DNA from: Paenibacillus_F chitinolyticus_A
GTDB lineage: Bacteria > Bacillota > Bacilli > Paenibacillales > NBRC-103111
Reading direction: 5' to 3'
Assembly: GCF_045038035.1 (NCBI RefSeq)
Contig: NZ_CP173427.1
Coordinates: forward strand, 1,488,001-1,552,000
Length of the DNA stretch: 64,000 bases
Each line of letters opens with the position of its first letter. Within the stretch, counting starts at the first letter, position 1. Under the pieces are notes generated by a model that saw nothing but the letters and a program-made list of their open reading frames with translations, ran no database searches and was not told where the DNA came from. The translations under genes and the position numbers were made by a program. Shown here piece after piece: positions 26,998 through 34,246 of this stretch.

Positions 26998-27418
26998 CAG
27001 TAGATGAATTAAACGACAGGTTAGTAGAGGGTGTATATATTTTTATGGATTATGGTGACATACCAATAACCCCTTATATCGTTAAGCTGGACAGCAATCC
27101 TGTAGGTTTTATACAACATTATAAAGTAAATGAAGAGATAAACAAGAAGAATTTGGGTATTCCACAAATTTAAATGTATTTGGAATTGACCAGTTTATCG
27201 GTTATCCTGACCTTTTTAACAAAGGTATAGGAACGATAATGATTAGAAAATTTATTGTTTATATATCCCGACATAACCATGTAGATGTAATTGTTTTAGA
27301 CCCTGATATTACCAATATAAGGGCTATAAGGTGTTATGAAAAATGTGGATTCATTAAGGTGAAAAAAATTAATAAGGGAGTTAGTAGGTTAATGGAATAT
27401 AGAAAAAGGCATAGATAG
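26998..27418 (+). pseudogene. Broken AAC(6')-type GNAT acetyltransferase
   Basis: Two frames together give an aminoglycoside 6'-N-acetyltransferase-like protein lacking its first ~60-70 residues. The first frame reads IPITPYIVKLDSNPVGFIQH and stops at 27171-27173. The second, shifted by one, reads NVFGIDQFIGYPDLFNKGIG, then NIRAIRCYEKCGFIKVKK, and stops at 27416-27418. These blocks correspond to the TPYIA.L...PIGYAQ, GIDQ, KGIGT and RAIRCYEKAGF segments of AAC(6') enzymes. The frameshift lies at about 27145-27170. Composition changes abruptly at about 27000 from GC-rich to AT-rich, so the N-terminal end looks like a recombination junction. An open frame of 71 codons (26958-27173) spans that junction but has no good RBS. 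Not expected to be functional. Confidence 0.75.
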
Positions 27419-27560
27419 CTTAACTATAAGGGGATGATTTCTTCCTCGGACAGCCGGATGTAAAGGGAAAGGTATGACAGTGACTCCAGATCTACAAACA
27501 TGACTTTTATTCTCGTGTTAAAATATGGATGGATACTAAGTTGATTGGTTGGTGATTTAG

Positions 27561-28121
27561 TTGATTACAAATCTATATTTTGTTCGACACGCTCATTCCA
27601 TTTATTCTACCGATGAATTAAATAGACCCTTATCAGAACGTGGAAAAGAAGATGCTAGGAAAGTTACTGAAATACTGAAGAACCAACGTTTAGATATTCT
27701 CATTTCAAGTCCATATAAAAGAGCATTACAAACGATTGAAGGGTTAACTGGAATAGTTGGTATTGAGATCGTCATAGAAGAAGACTTTAAAGAGAGGTTA
27801 TTATCTGAGAAACCCCTCAATGACTTTGACATTGCAATAGCTAAGGTATGGGAGGAGTATTCTTTTTCTTGGGAAGGGGGAGAATCCAATGTTGTTGCCC
27901 AGGATAGGGGAGTTAGAGCGCTCGAAAAAGTATTGGAACGATACGAAGGCAAAAATATTGCAATCGGGACTCATGGTAATATCATGGTGCTAATTATGAA
28001 TTACTTGGATAAAAGGTTCGATTATACATTTTGGAAACGTTTGAGTATGCCTGACATTTATAAGTTAAGTTTAGACAATCGGAAACTTATTGATGTAAGA
28101 CGGATATGGGATAAAAGTTAA
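27561..28121 (+). CDS. Histidine phosphatase family protein
   Basis: 186 residues of the phosphoglycerate-mutase-like superfamily. The phospho-accepting motif is YFVRHAHS (RHG variant, His9 or nearby), ISSPYKRALQTIE carries the second Arg, and GTHGNIMVLIM carries the second His. Probable small-molecule or nonspecific phosphatase; the substrate is unknown. It is AT-rich like the adjacent broken acetyltransferase, so both may have come in together. Start TTG 27561 with a modest GGTTGGTGA upstream; an extended -10 (TG-T-TAAAAT, 27516-27524) is a plausible promoter. Confidence 0.87.
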   Translation: MITNLYFVRHAHSIYSTDELNRPLSERGKEDARKVTEILKNQRLDILISSPYKRALQTIEGLTGIVGIEIVIEEDFKERLLSEKPLNDFDIAIAKVWEEYSFSWEGGESNVVAQDRGVRALEKVLERYEGKNIAIGTHGNIMVLIMNYLDKRFDYTFWKRLSMPDIYKLSLDNRKLIDVRRIWDKS

Positions 28122-28260
28122 TTATGTAAAAAGTCCATGATCATAGGACTTAGAAAAATATAGAGTTCCATACATTGTCGCGGCGACTTCTTCAATGTTA
28201 AGTGCGGATGATAAGGGCGGCGGGCTCGTGTTTGTCCGTACGAACAGCTACGCCGCGCAT

Positions 28261-28312
28261 AAAAAAAGCCGGCCCGGCAGCAGACTCGTGTGAGTCCGGT
28301 GCCGGCCGGCTT
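28261..28312 (-). terminator. Terminator of the NADPH dehydrogenase gene
   Basis: AAGCCGGCC pairs with GGCCGGCTT, with further internal pairing (GACTCGTGTGAGTC); on the minus strand it ends in seven T. Confidence 0.85.
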
Positions 28313-28320
28313 AAGCCGCT

Positions 28321-29331
28321 TTACCAGGCGCGCGTGTACTGCTTCGGGGCAAACGACGGCTCGACTCCGAGCTCGCGCGCCGCCGTGCGGGGCCAGTACG
28401 GATCTCTCAGCAGCTCGCGGCCGATAAAAACGAGATCGGCCTGTCCGCGCTCGAGAATATCCTCGGCCTGTTTGCCGCCAGTAATGAGGCCTACGGCTCC
28501 TGTCGGAATGACGGCCGTGTTCTTGATCTGGTCGGCCAGGGTCACCTGATAGCCCGGGTAGACATCGATCTTGGCGGGAACGACGCCGCCGGAGGAGCAG
28601 TCGATCAGATCGACGCCCTGCTCCTTCATGAGGGAGGCGAAGAACGCGTAATCCTGAATGCTGTTCCCGTTCGGGTCATACTCTTCCGCCGATACGCGGA
28701 CGAACAGAGGGCCGTCCCACTGCTCCTTGACGGCGCTGATGATTTCCTGCAGGAAGCGGTAGCGGTTCTGTCTGCTTCCCCCGTACTCATCCGTCCGACG
28801 ATTGGACAGAGGCGAGAGGAATTCATTGATGAGGTAGCCGTGAGCGCCGTGAAGTTCAATTACGTCGAACCCGGCGGTTTTCGCTCTCCGGGCCGCGTCG
28901 GCAAACGCCCGGACGGTCTCGGAAATTTGCGCCGTCGTCATTTCTTCCGGCGTCTTGCTGCCGGGGAAAGGAATCGCGGACGGTGCGACGATAGGGCCGT
29001 CAAGCTCCGCTTTGCGTCCGGCGTGGGCGATTTGGATGCCCGCCTTGGAGCCGTGGCTGTGAATCAGCCCGGTCAGCTCGCGCAGCCCCTCGACGTGATC
29101 GTCGCTCCAGATACCCAGATCCTGAGGAGAGATGCGGCCCTGCTCCGTCACGGCGGAGGCTTCGAGAATAATAAGTCCGGCGCCTCCGACCGCCCTGGAG
29201 GAATAGTGGGTCCGGTGCCAGTCGGTCACTTTGCCGTCCCTGTTTTCGCAGGAATACATGCACATCGGCGACATGACGATCCGGTTGGGAAGGGTAACGT
29301 TCCGGATGGTAAACGGTTCAAACAATTTCAT
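28321..29331 (-). CDS. namA: NADPH dehydrogenase NamA, old yellow enzyme family
   Basis: FMN enzyme that reduces activated C=C bonds of enones and nitro compounds with NADPH; cytoplasmic. 336 residues from the chosen ATG 29331 (MKLFEPFTIRNVTLPNRIV), the standard YqjM/NamA start, with GGCGGG upstream on the minus strand. YqjM-type features: Cys in MSPMCMYSC, IQIAHAGRKA, substrate-binding His pair in ELHGAHGYLINEFLSP, and FIGRELLRDPYW at the phosphate end. It lies 88 bases downstream of the amino-acid transporter ATPase gene, with a hairpin between, so its own promoter is likely. Confidence 0.93.
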   Translation of the reverse strand: MKLFEPFTIRNVTLPNRIVMSPMCMYSCENRDGKVTDWHRTHYSSRAVGGAGLIILEASAVTEQGRISPQDLGIWSDDHVEGLRELTGLIHSHGSKAGIQIAHAGRKAELDGPIVAPSAIPFPGSKTPEEMTTAQISETVRAFADAARRAKTAGFDVIELHGAHGYLINEFLSPLSNRRTDEYGGSRQNRYRFLQEIISAVKEQWDGPLFVRVSAEEYDPNGNSIQDYAFFASLMKEQGVDLIDCSSGGVVPAKIDVYPGYQVTLADQIKNTAVIPTGAVGLITGGKQAEDILERGQADLVFIGRELLRDPYWPRTAARELGVEPSFAPKQYTRAW

Positions 29332-29403
29332 GGGTAATCCCGCCTTTCCGATAAATTTATGTACACTGCTCGTTCCATTATACTCCTCACCGCACGCTCC
29401 GAT

Positions 29404-29430
29404 CAAAAAACAGCCGAGGCTAGCCTCCGG
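29404..29430 (-). terminator. Probable terminator of the amino-acid ABC operon
   Basis: On the minus strand CCGGAGG-CTAG-CCTCGG folds over the stop codon of the ATPase gene and is followed by six T. Confidence 0.55.
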
Positions 29431-30166
29431 AAATGCGGTGCAGAAAGCGCCGAGTCCGCTCATGGGACGGCGAGTCCAGCACCTGCGCCGAAGGGCCTTC
29501 CTCGACAATGACCCCGCCGTCCACAAACACGATGCGGTCGGCCACGTCGCGGGCGAACTTCATTTCGTGAGTGACGATCACCATCGTCATTCCGTCGCGC
29601 GCAAGCTGCCGGATGACCTGGAGGACGTCTCCCACGAGCTCGGGGTCAAGCGCCGAGGTCGGCTCGTCGAACAGCAGGACGAGCGGGCTCATCGCCATTG
29701 CGCGGGCGATTCCGACGCGCTGCTGCTGTCCGCCGGACAGCTGATGGGGATAGAGCCCCGCCTTATCGCCAAGCCCTACCTTGGCGAGCAGCTCCTGCGC
29801 CTTGCTCCGCGCCTCGGCAGCCCCCTTACCCTGTACCGTGACGGGTCCCTCCATAACGTTGGCCAGCGCGGTCATGTGAGGGAATAGCTCGTACGACTGG
29901 AATACCATGCCCGTCTGCCTGCGCAGGGTCAGGATGTCCTGAGAAGACGGCTTCCCGCCGCCGCTAAAGTCAAGTCCTGCATCACCGATCCGAAGCGAGC
30001 CCGCATCCGGCAGTTCCAGGAGATTGATGCAGCGGAGAAGTGTCGTCTTGCCCGAGCCCGACGGGCCGATGACGACGACCGTCTCGCCACGGGCTATATT
30101 CAGGCTGATGCCGCGAAGCACTTCCTGGGACTGAAATTGTTTTTTCAGGTGGGAGAGTTCGATCAT
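29420..30166 (-). CDS. Polar amino-acid (probably cystine) ABC transporter ATP-binding protein
   Basis: 248-residue ATPase of the GlnQ/TcyN group. Walker A GPSGSGKTT (about 34-42), Q-loop MVFQSYELFPHMTALANV, signature LSGGQQQRVGIARAMA, Walker B LLFDEPTSALDPE, switch His in VTHEM. It energises the permease encoded 9 bases upstream and the binding protein before that. SBP-permease-ATPase order on the minus strand is the usual gene order for polar amino-acid importers. Confidence 0.93.
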   Translation of the reverse strand: MIELSHLKKQFQSQEVLRGISLNIARGETVVVIGPSGSGKTTLLRCINLLELPDAGSLRIGDAGLDFSGGGKPSSQDILTLRRQTGMVFQSYELFPHMTALANVMEGPVTVQGKGAAEARSKAQELLAKVGLGDKAGLYPHQLSGGQQQRVGIARAMAMSPLVLLFDEPTSALDPELVGDVLQVIRQLARDGMTMVIVTHEMKFARDVADRIVFVDGGVIVEEGPSAQVLDSPSHERTRRFLHRISGG

Positions 30167-30175
30167 AAGGGCCTC

Positions 30176-30853
30176 CTATCTGGCGGCGTAACGGTCGAAG
30201 CGCCGTTCCAGCAGCCGCTGGGCATACGTGAGTACCGTGCTGAACAGCAAATACAGCAGTGCCGCCTCGCAGTAAAGCAGCATGGGCTCGTAATAGGCCG
30301 CCGTCCTCTGCTGGGCAATCTGGAACAGCTCCGTCAGCGTAATGGTAGCCGCCAGCGACGTATCCTTCACCAGAGAGATGAAGGAATTGGACAACGGCGG
30401 AACCGATACTCTTGCGGCTTGCGGCAGAACGATCCGGCGCAGAGCCTGCCTGCGGGTCATGCCGATGGAGTAGGCGGCTTCCCATTGTCCTCTGGAAACG
30501 GACAAAATGGCGGCGCGTATAATTTCGGAGCTGTACGCGCCTACACTCAGCGTAAAAGCAAGCACGGCGGCCGGGAACGCATCGATGGTCCAGCCGAGGC
30601 TGGGCAGGCCGTAATAGATGATGAACAGCTGCACGAGAAGCGGGGTTCCCCGGATGATCCAGACATAGAAAGCCGCGATGCCCGCCAGAAGCCTCAAGCG
30701 AGAGAGCCTCGCCAAAGCTGTCGCGAACGCGAGGGCCAGACCGAGCGCAAAGGAGATCAGCGTCAAGGTGACCGTGTACTGCAGTCCCGCTTTCAGCATC
30801 GGCCAAAGCGATTCCATAAAAATGTGAAGCAGCCGTTCGCTGCGCTCGGACAT
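30176..30853 (-). CDS. Polar amino-acid (probably cystine) ABC transporter permease
   Basis: 225 residues, about five membrane segments, HisM/TcyM type. The conserved YVWIIRGTPLLVQLFIIYYG and the EAA loop QWEAAYSIGMTRRQALRRIVLPQA are clear. A single permease gene indicates a homodimeric channel. RBS and ATG lie 31 bases after the binding-protein gene on the minus strand. Confidence 0.92.
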   Translation of the reverse strand: MSERSERLLHIFMESLWPMLKAGLQYTVTLTLISFALGLALAFATALARLSRLRLLAGIAAFYVWIIRGTPLLVQLFIIYYGLPSLGWTIDAFPAAVLAFTLSVGAYSSEIIRAAILSVSRGQWEAAYSIGMTRRQALRRIVLPQAARVSVPPLSNSFISLVKDTSLAATITLTELFQIAQQRTAAYYEPMLLYCEAALLYLLFSTVLTYAQRLLERRFDRYAAR

Positions 30854-30884
30854 ACGATTTCAACCCCGTTTCGTCATGTGCTTG

Positions 30885-31727
30885 TTACTTGGACACGTCC
30901 GTTCCGAACCATTTGTTCGAAATGTTCAGGTAGGTGCCGTCCTTTTTCATGGAAGCCAGCGCTTCGTTGACGGCTTTAACCAGATCGTTGTTGTTTTTGT
31001 TAAAAAGGAAAGCGCTCTGGGATGCTTCCGTCGTTTCCGCGACGACCTTGATCGGCGCATCGGGCTTCTGCTTTTTGAAATCGAGGTAGGACAGGTTGTC
31101 GTTGACGGTCGCGTCGATACGTTTGGAAATAAGGAGCTCGATCGCCTGGTTGAACCCTTCGATCGCGACGATCTCCGCGCCGTTCTTCTTGGCGATCTCC
31201 GCGAGGTTGCTGGTGAGCGACTGCCCGGACTTTTTGCCTTTCAGGTCCGCGAGTTTCGTAATGTCCTTGTTGTCTTCGCGCACGATAAGAACCGCTTTGG
31301 AGACGATATACGGGTCGGAGAAATCATACTTTTCTTTGCGGTCCTCGCGGATGGAAACCTCGTTGGCTACCAGGTCGAAGCGCTTGGCATCCAGCCCGGC
31401 GAGCATGCCGTTCCAGTTCGTTTCCTGAAACTCCGCCTGGACGCCGAGTCTTTTCGCCACTTCTTCCGCGAGTTCCACGTCGAATCCCGTCAGTTTGCCG
31501 GATTTATCGTGGAACGTGAAAGGAGCGTAGGTCCCTTCCGTGCCGATGCGGATTTTTCCGGCGGATTTGATCGCGTCCAGTGTGCCCGCTCCGGCGGAAG
31601 GAGTCGCGGCGCCGGGCGAGGGCGAAGGAGACGGCGCGGGAGTAGCGGTTTTGCCGCACCCGCCGAGCAGCAGGGTACAGGCGAATACGGCGGACAAAGC
31701 GATGCCGCTTTTACGGAAAGATTTCAT
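30885..31727 (-). CDS. Amino-acid ABC transporter substrate-binding lipoprotein, cystine (FliY/TcyJ-like)
   Basis: 280 residues from ATG 31727, preceded by GGAGG 9 bases upstream; longer frames extend without an RBS. Lipobox LLLGGC (about Cys22), then a Ser/Pro/Ala linker. The mature part starts IRIGTEGTYAPFTFHDKSGK, continues LTGFDVELAEEVAKRLGV and NWNGMLAGLDAKRFDLVAN, and ends ISNKWFGTDVSK. This is close to cystine-binding FliY/TcyJ proteins, so L-cystine is the most likely ligand; other polar amino acids are possible. First gene of the operon. Confidence 0.9.
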   Translation of the reverse strand: MKSFRKSGIALSAVFACTLLLGGCGKTATPAPSPSPSPGAATPSAGAGTLDAIKSAGKIRIGTEGTYAPFTFHDKSGKLTGFDVELAEEVAKRLGVQAEFQETNWNGMLAGLDAKRFDLVANEVSIREDRKEKYDFSDPYIVSKAVLIVREDNKDITKLADLKGKKSGQSLTSNLAEIAKKNGAEIVAIEGFNQAIELLISKRIDATVNDNLSYLDFKKQKPDAPIKVVAETTEASQSAFLFNKNNNDLVKAVNEALASMKKDGTYLNISNKWFGTDVSK

Positions 31728-31829
31728 TTGTCTATGCCTCCAGTAACTTGTTATATTTTGTATAGGTTTCCTTAACCGCTCGGAATTATGAATGAGATTC
31801 CCAAAAGTTTTCGTCACGGAGGATGCATC

Positions 31830-31968
31830 ATGAAAGGACTCAAGCCGTTTTTTTTCGTTACGGATATCGGATTTATCGTGTATTGGCTGGGCCTTCAACC
31901 TATATTTGATGGTCTATCCGCTGTTCTTCCTGCGTTATTTTATCGCGCGGGAGCCGTCTTCGGCGTAA
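31830..31968 (+). pseudogene. Deletion remnant of a YvaD/DUF5360-like membrane protein gene
   Basis: GGAGG at 31818-31822 precedes ATG 31830, and the first frame reads MKGLKPFFFVTDIGFIVYW, which resembles the N-terminus of DUF5360 (YvaD-like) proteins. From 31888 a different frame reads WAFNLYLMVYPLFFLRYFI and stops at 31966-31968, which resembles the C-terminus of the same family. The intervening ~80 codons appear deleted, with a frame change at the join (about 31886-31890). The N-terminal frame itself runs on into unrelated sequence through the downstream terminator. The family match is from memory. Confidence 0.5.
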
Positions 31969-31980
31969 GCGAGCAAGAAG

Positions 31981-32024
31981 GCCCGTGCGGCAAAGCCCCG
32001 GTACAGCCGATGGGCTTTTTTTTT
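31981..32024 (+). terminator. Terminator after the YvaD-like remnant
   Basis: GCCCGT-G-CGGC pairs with GCCGATGGGC (one bulge, one G-U pair), followed by nine T. Confidence 0.75.
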
Positions 32025-32081
32025 CGTGCTGCGGCAGGCAGACGGGGGCGACGGGTTAAGCGGAGCGGAAGGGGAAACACC

Positions 32082-32117
32082 TTAAGATATTCTCTATTTT
32101 GATAAGATTACAGCCTT
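32082..32117 (+). promoter_or_regulatory. Shared regulatory element, copy 1 (before the permease operon)
   Basis: 36 bases matching copy 2 at 39444-39479 in 31 positions: TTAAGATATTC, then TATTTT, ATAAGAT and AGCCTT. Each copy contains AAGAT twice, 20 bases apart, a spacing that suits an AraC-family protein binding two adjacent major grooves. Located 78 bases before the first permease gene. Confidence 0.65.
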
Positions 32118-32194
32118 TCTGACGGCACCGGTGAGTAGGACAATAAAGGCAGGGCGAATGTTCTCTTCACTTATGTCGGAAAGGAAGGCTGCTT

Positions 32195-33160
32195 ATGAAA
32201 GCAATCACCGCCAAGGGGGCGGCGGCCAAGAGCGCACCCCGCAGCAAATCCTTGAAAGGGCATACAATACGGACGATCCGCAAAGATTGGGATTTGTATC
32301 TTATGGCCATTCCGGGGCTGCTGTTTCTGCTGTTGTTCAAGTACACTCCCATGTACGGTCTTATTATCGCGTTCCAGGACTTCAGCATTTTCAAAGGGAT
32401 CTCGGGGAGCAGTTGGGTCGGCCTCAAGCATTTCGAACGCTTATTTGTAAGCGCTGAATTTTTAAATGTTCTCAGCAATACCCTGCTCATTTCGTTGTAT
32501 AAGCTGATCTTTCTGTTTCCGCTGCCGATTATTGTCGCGATTCTGCTTAACGAGATCCGGCAGATGGTGTTCAAGCGGGTCGTGCAGTCGGTCATTTACC
32601 TGCCTCATTTTATTTCCTGGGTTATCGTCGGGGGACTGTTTATCAACCTGCTCTCCGTCAACGGAGGAATCGTCAATACGCTTATCGTCAAATTCGGCGG
32701 TGAGCCGATTCCGTTCTTTATGGACCAAGGCGTATTCCGGTCGCTGCTCGTATTTACCGAGGGTTGGAAGGAGCTCGGATGGAGCACGATCATTTATTTG
32801 GCCGCGATTTCGTCGGTAGATCCCCAGCTCTACGAAGCCGCTAAAATGGACGGGGCGAGCAAATTCCGTCAAATGTGGCACATCACGCTGCCGAGCATCG
32901 CTTCTACGGTTGTCCTTATGTTCATCCTGAAAATCGGCAGCATGCTCGAAGCGGGCACGGAGCAAATTCTCGTGATGTACAACCCGGTCGTCTACAAAGT
33001 TTCCGACGTTATCGGCACATACGTCTACCGTGTCGGGATCGGCGCTTCCGACTACAGCTTCTCGACGGCGGTCGGGCTGTTCGAATCGGTCATCGCGTTC
33101 ATCCTTGTCGTAGGCGGAAATGCGCTGTGCAGAAGATATCTCGGAAGGAGCATCTGGTAA
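32195..33160 (+). CDS. Carbohydrate ABC transporter permease, LplB type
   Basis: First gene of the long sugar locus. 321 residues with about six membrane segments after a basic N-terminal tail. The LplB signature is visible in YLMAIPGLLFLLLFKYTPMYG and IAFQDFSIFKGISGSSWVGL; the EAA loop is PQLYEAAKMDGASKFRQMW (about 215-235). GGAAGG lies about 9 bases before ATG. Overlaps the next permease gene by one base (TAATG). Lpl/YtcP-type transporters in this family carry complex oligosaccharides; the ATPase is encoded elsewhere. Confidence 0.92.
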   Translation: MKAITAKGAAAKSAPRSKSLKGHTIRTIRKDWDLYLMAIPGLLFLLLFKYTPMYGLIIAFQDFSIFKGISGSSWVGLKHFERLFVSAEFLNVLSNTLLISLYKLIFLFPLPIIVAILLNEIRQMVFKRVVQSVIYLPHFISWVIVGGLFINLLSVNGGIVNTLIVKFGGEPIPFFMDQGVFRSLLVFTEGWKELGWSTIIYLAAISSVDPQLYEAAKMDGASKFRQMWHITLPSIASTVVLMFILKIGSMLEAGTEQILVMYNPVVYKVSDVIGTYVYRVGIGASDYSFSTAVGLFESVIAFILVVGGNALCRRYLGRSIW

Positions 33161-34080
33161 TGGCGATCGCAAAAATCAATCCGGCCGCAAAGCCCGCGGG
33201 CATCCGCGAATCTTTCGGAGAGCGCATGTTCTATATCGCGAACATCGTCTTCTTTATCCTGCTCGGGCTGGCCACGCTGTTTCCGTTCCTGAATCTCATC
33301 GCGAAATCGTTCAGCAGCGAGGCCGCGGTGATCTCGGGGAGCGTCACGATTTTTCCCGTTGATTTCCAGACGGGGACGTACCGGTTCGTGCTGGCCAGCA
33401 AGCAGTTTTTGAACTCGTTCAAGGTTACGGTTTTGCTGGCCATTGCGGGAACGGTTCTCAGCCTCTTCATGACGGTGCTGGCCGCATACCCGCTGTCCAA
33501 GCCGTCGATGAAATTCCGCAAGCCGATTCTGCTCTTGTACATTTTCACGATGCTGTTTAACGGGGGGCTCATCCCGACGTACCTGCTCGTGCAGAAGCTC
33601 GGCATGGTCAACACGTTCTGGGCACTCTTCGTCCCGGGACTGATCAGCGTTTTTTACATGCTGATCGTAAAGAATTTCTTCGAGAGCCTTCCCGAAAGTC
33701 TGGAGGAATCGGCGAAGCTGGACGGCGCGTCCAATATGCGCGTTCTCTGGAGCGTCATGCTTCCTCTGGCGAAGCCGGTGCTCGCGACGGTCGGACTGTT
33801 CTACGCCGTTCTCTTGTGGAACAGTTATTTTACCGCGATGATTTACATCACGGATCCGGAGCTCAAGCCGCTGCAGCTGTACTTGAAGGAGCTGATCGCT
33901 TCGACGAACGATGTGCTGAATCTGACCGGAGCGATCGATGTCAGCCAGGATATGAACAAAACGCCGGAAGCCGTTCAGGCGGCATCGATCGTCACGGCGA
34001 CGATTCCGATCCTGCTGGTGTACCCGTTCCTTCAGAAGTACTTCGTCAAGGGCGTCATGGTCGGTTCCGTCAAGGGATAG
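33160..34080 (+). CDS. Carbohydrate ABC transporter permease, YtcP/LplC type
   Basis: 306 residues from ATG 33160, which overlaps the previous stop codon and has GGAAGGAG about 9 bases upstream. About six membrane segments; family blocks FNLIAKSFSSEAAVISG-like, FTMLFNGGLIPTYLLVQKLG and the EAA loop LPESLEESAKLDGASNMRVL; C-terminus YFVKGVMVGSVKG. Forms the heterodimeric channel with the LplB-type protein and receives substrate from the lipoprotein at 37879. A strong terminator follows, separating it from the two-component genes. Confidence 0.92.
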   Translation: MAIAKINPAAKPAGIRESFGERMFYIANIVFFILLGLATLFPFLNLIAKSFSSEAAVISGSVTIFPVDFQTGTYRFVLASKQFLNSFKVTVLLAIAGTVLSLFMTVLAAYPLSKPSMKFRKPILLLYIFTMLFNGGLIPTYLLVQKLGMVNTFWALFVPGLISVFYMLIVKNFFESLPESLEESAKLDGASNMRVLWSVMLPLAKPVLATVGLFYAVLLWNSYFTAMIYITDPELKPLQLYLKELIASTNDVLNLTGAIDVSQDMNKTPEAVQAASIVTATIPILLVYPFLQKYFVKGVMVGSVKG

Positions 34081-34098
34081 ACCTCCAAACGCTTCCCC

Positions 34099-34151
34099 AA
34101 AAATCCCCTATCCTTTTGTCTGATTTTGACAGGAGGATTCGGGGGATTTTT
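34099..34151 (+). terminator. Terminator of the permease pair
   Basis: AAAAATCCCC pairs with GGGGATTTTT; inner TATCC/GGATTC pairs partly. It ends in a T run. Confidence 0.75.
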
Positions 34152-34159
34152 GCTATACT
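34151..34159 (+). promoter_or_regulatory. Extended -10 promoter of the second two-component operon
   Basis: TGCTATACT (TG-N-TATACT) lies 88 bases before ATG 34247 and overlaps the T run of the preceding terminator. The best -35 (TTGACA at 34126) is 22 bases away, too far for ordinary sigma-A spacing. Confidence 0.5.
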
Positions 34160-34166
34160 CTTTAAA

Positions 34167-34208
34167 ATGAAATTTCAATTTTCGTTAATTTATCTGACAT
34201 GAAATTTC
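34167..34208 (+). repeat. Direct repeat ATGAAATTTC upstream of the response regulator gene
   Basis: ATGAAATTTC occurs at 34167-34176 and 34199-34208, 32 bases (three helical turns) apart, just after the -10. Each contains the palindrome GAAATTTC. A possible autoregulatory operator. Confidence 0.55.
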
Positions 34209-34246
34209 TATAAAAGAAAGATTTGACTGTCTAAGGGGGAATTTAC

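Noticed and set aside
28321..30166. namA as a fourth gene of the cystine-type transporter operon
   Set aside because: A hairpin with six T lies over the ATPase stop codon and 88 bases separate the genes; the enzyme has no link to amino-acid uptake.
31788..32102. 104-codon frame around the YvaD-like remnant taken as a gene
   Set aside because: Only the first 19 codons after ATG 31830 resemble a protein; the rest reads through a terminator in a frame different from the conserved C-terminal segment.
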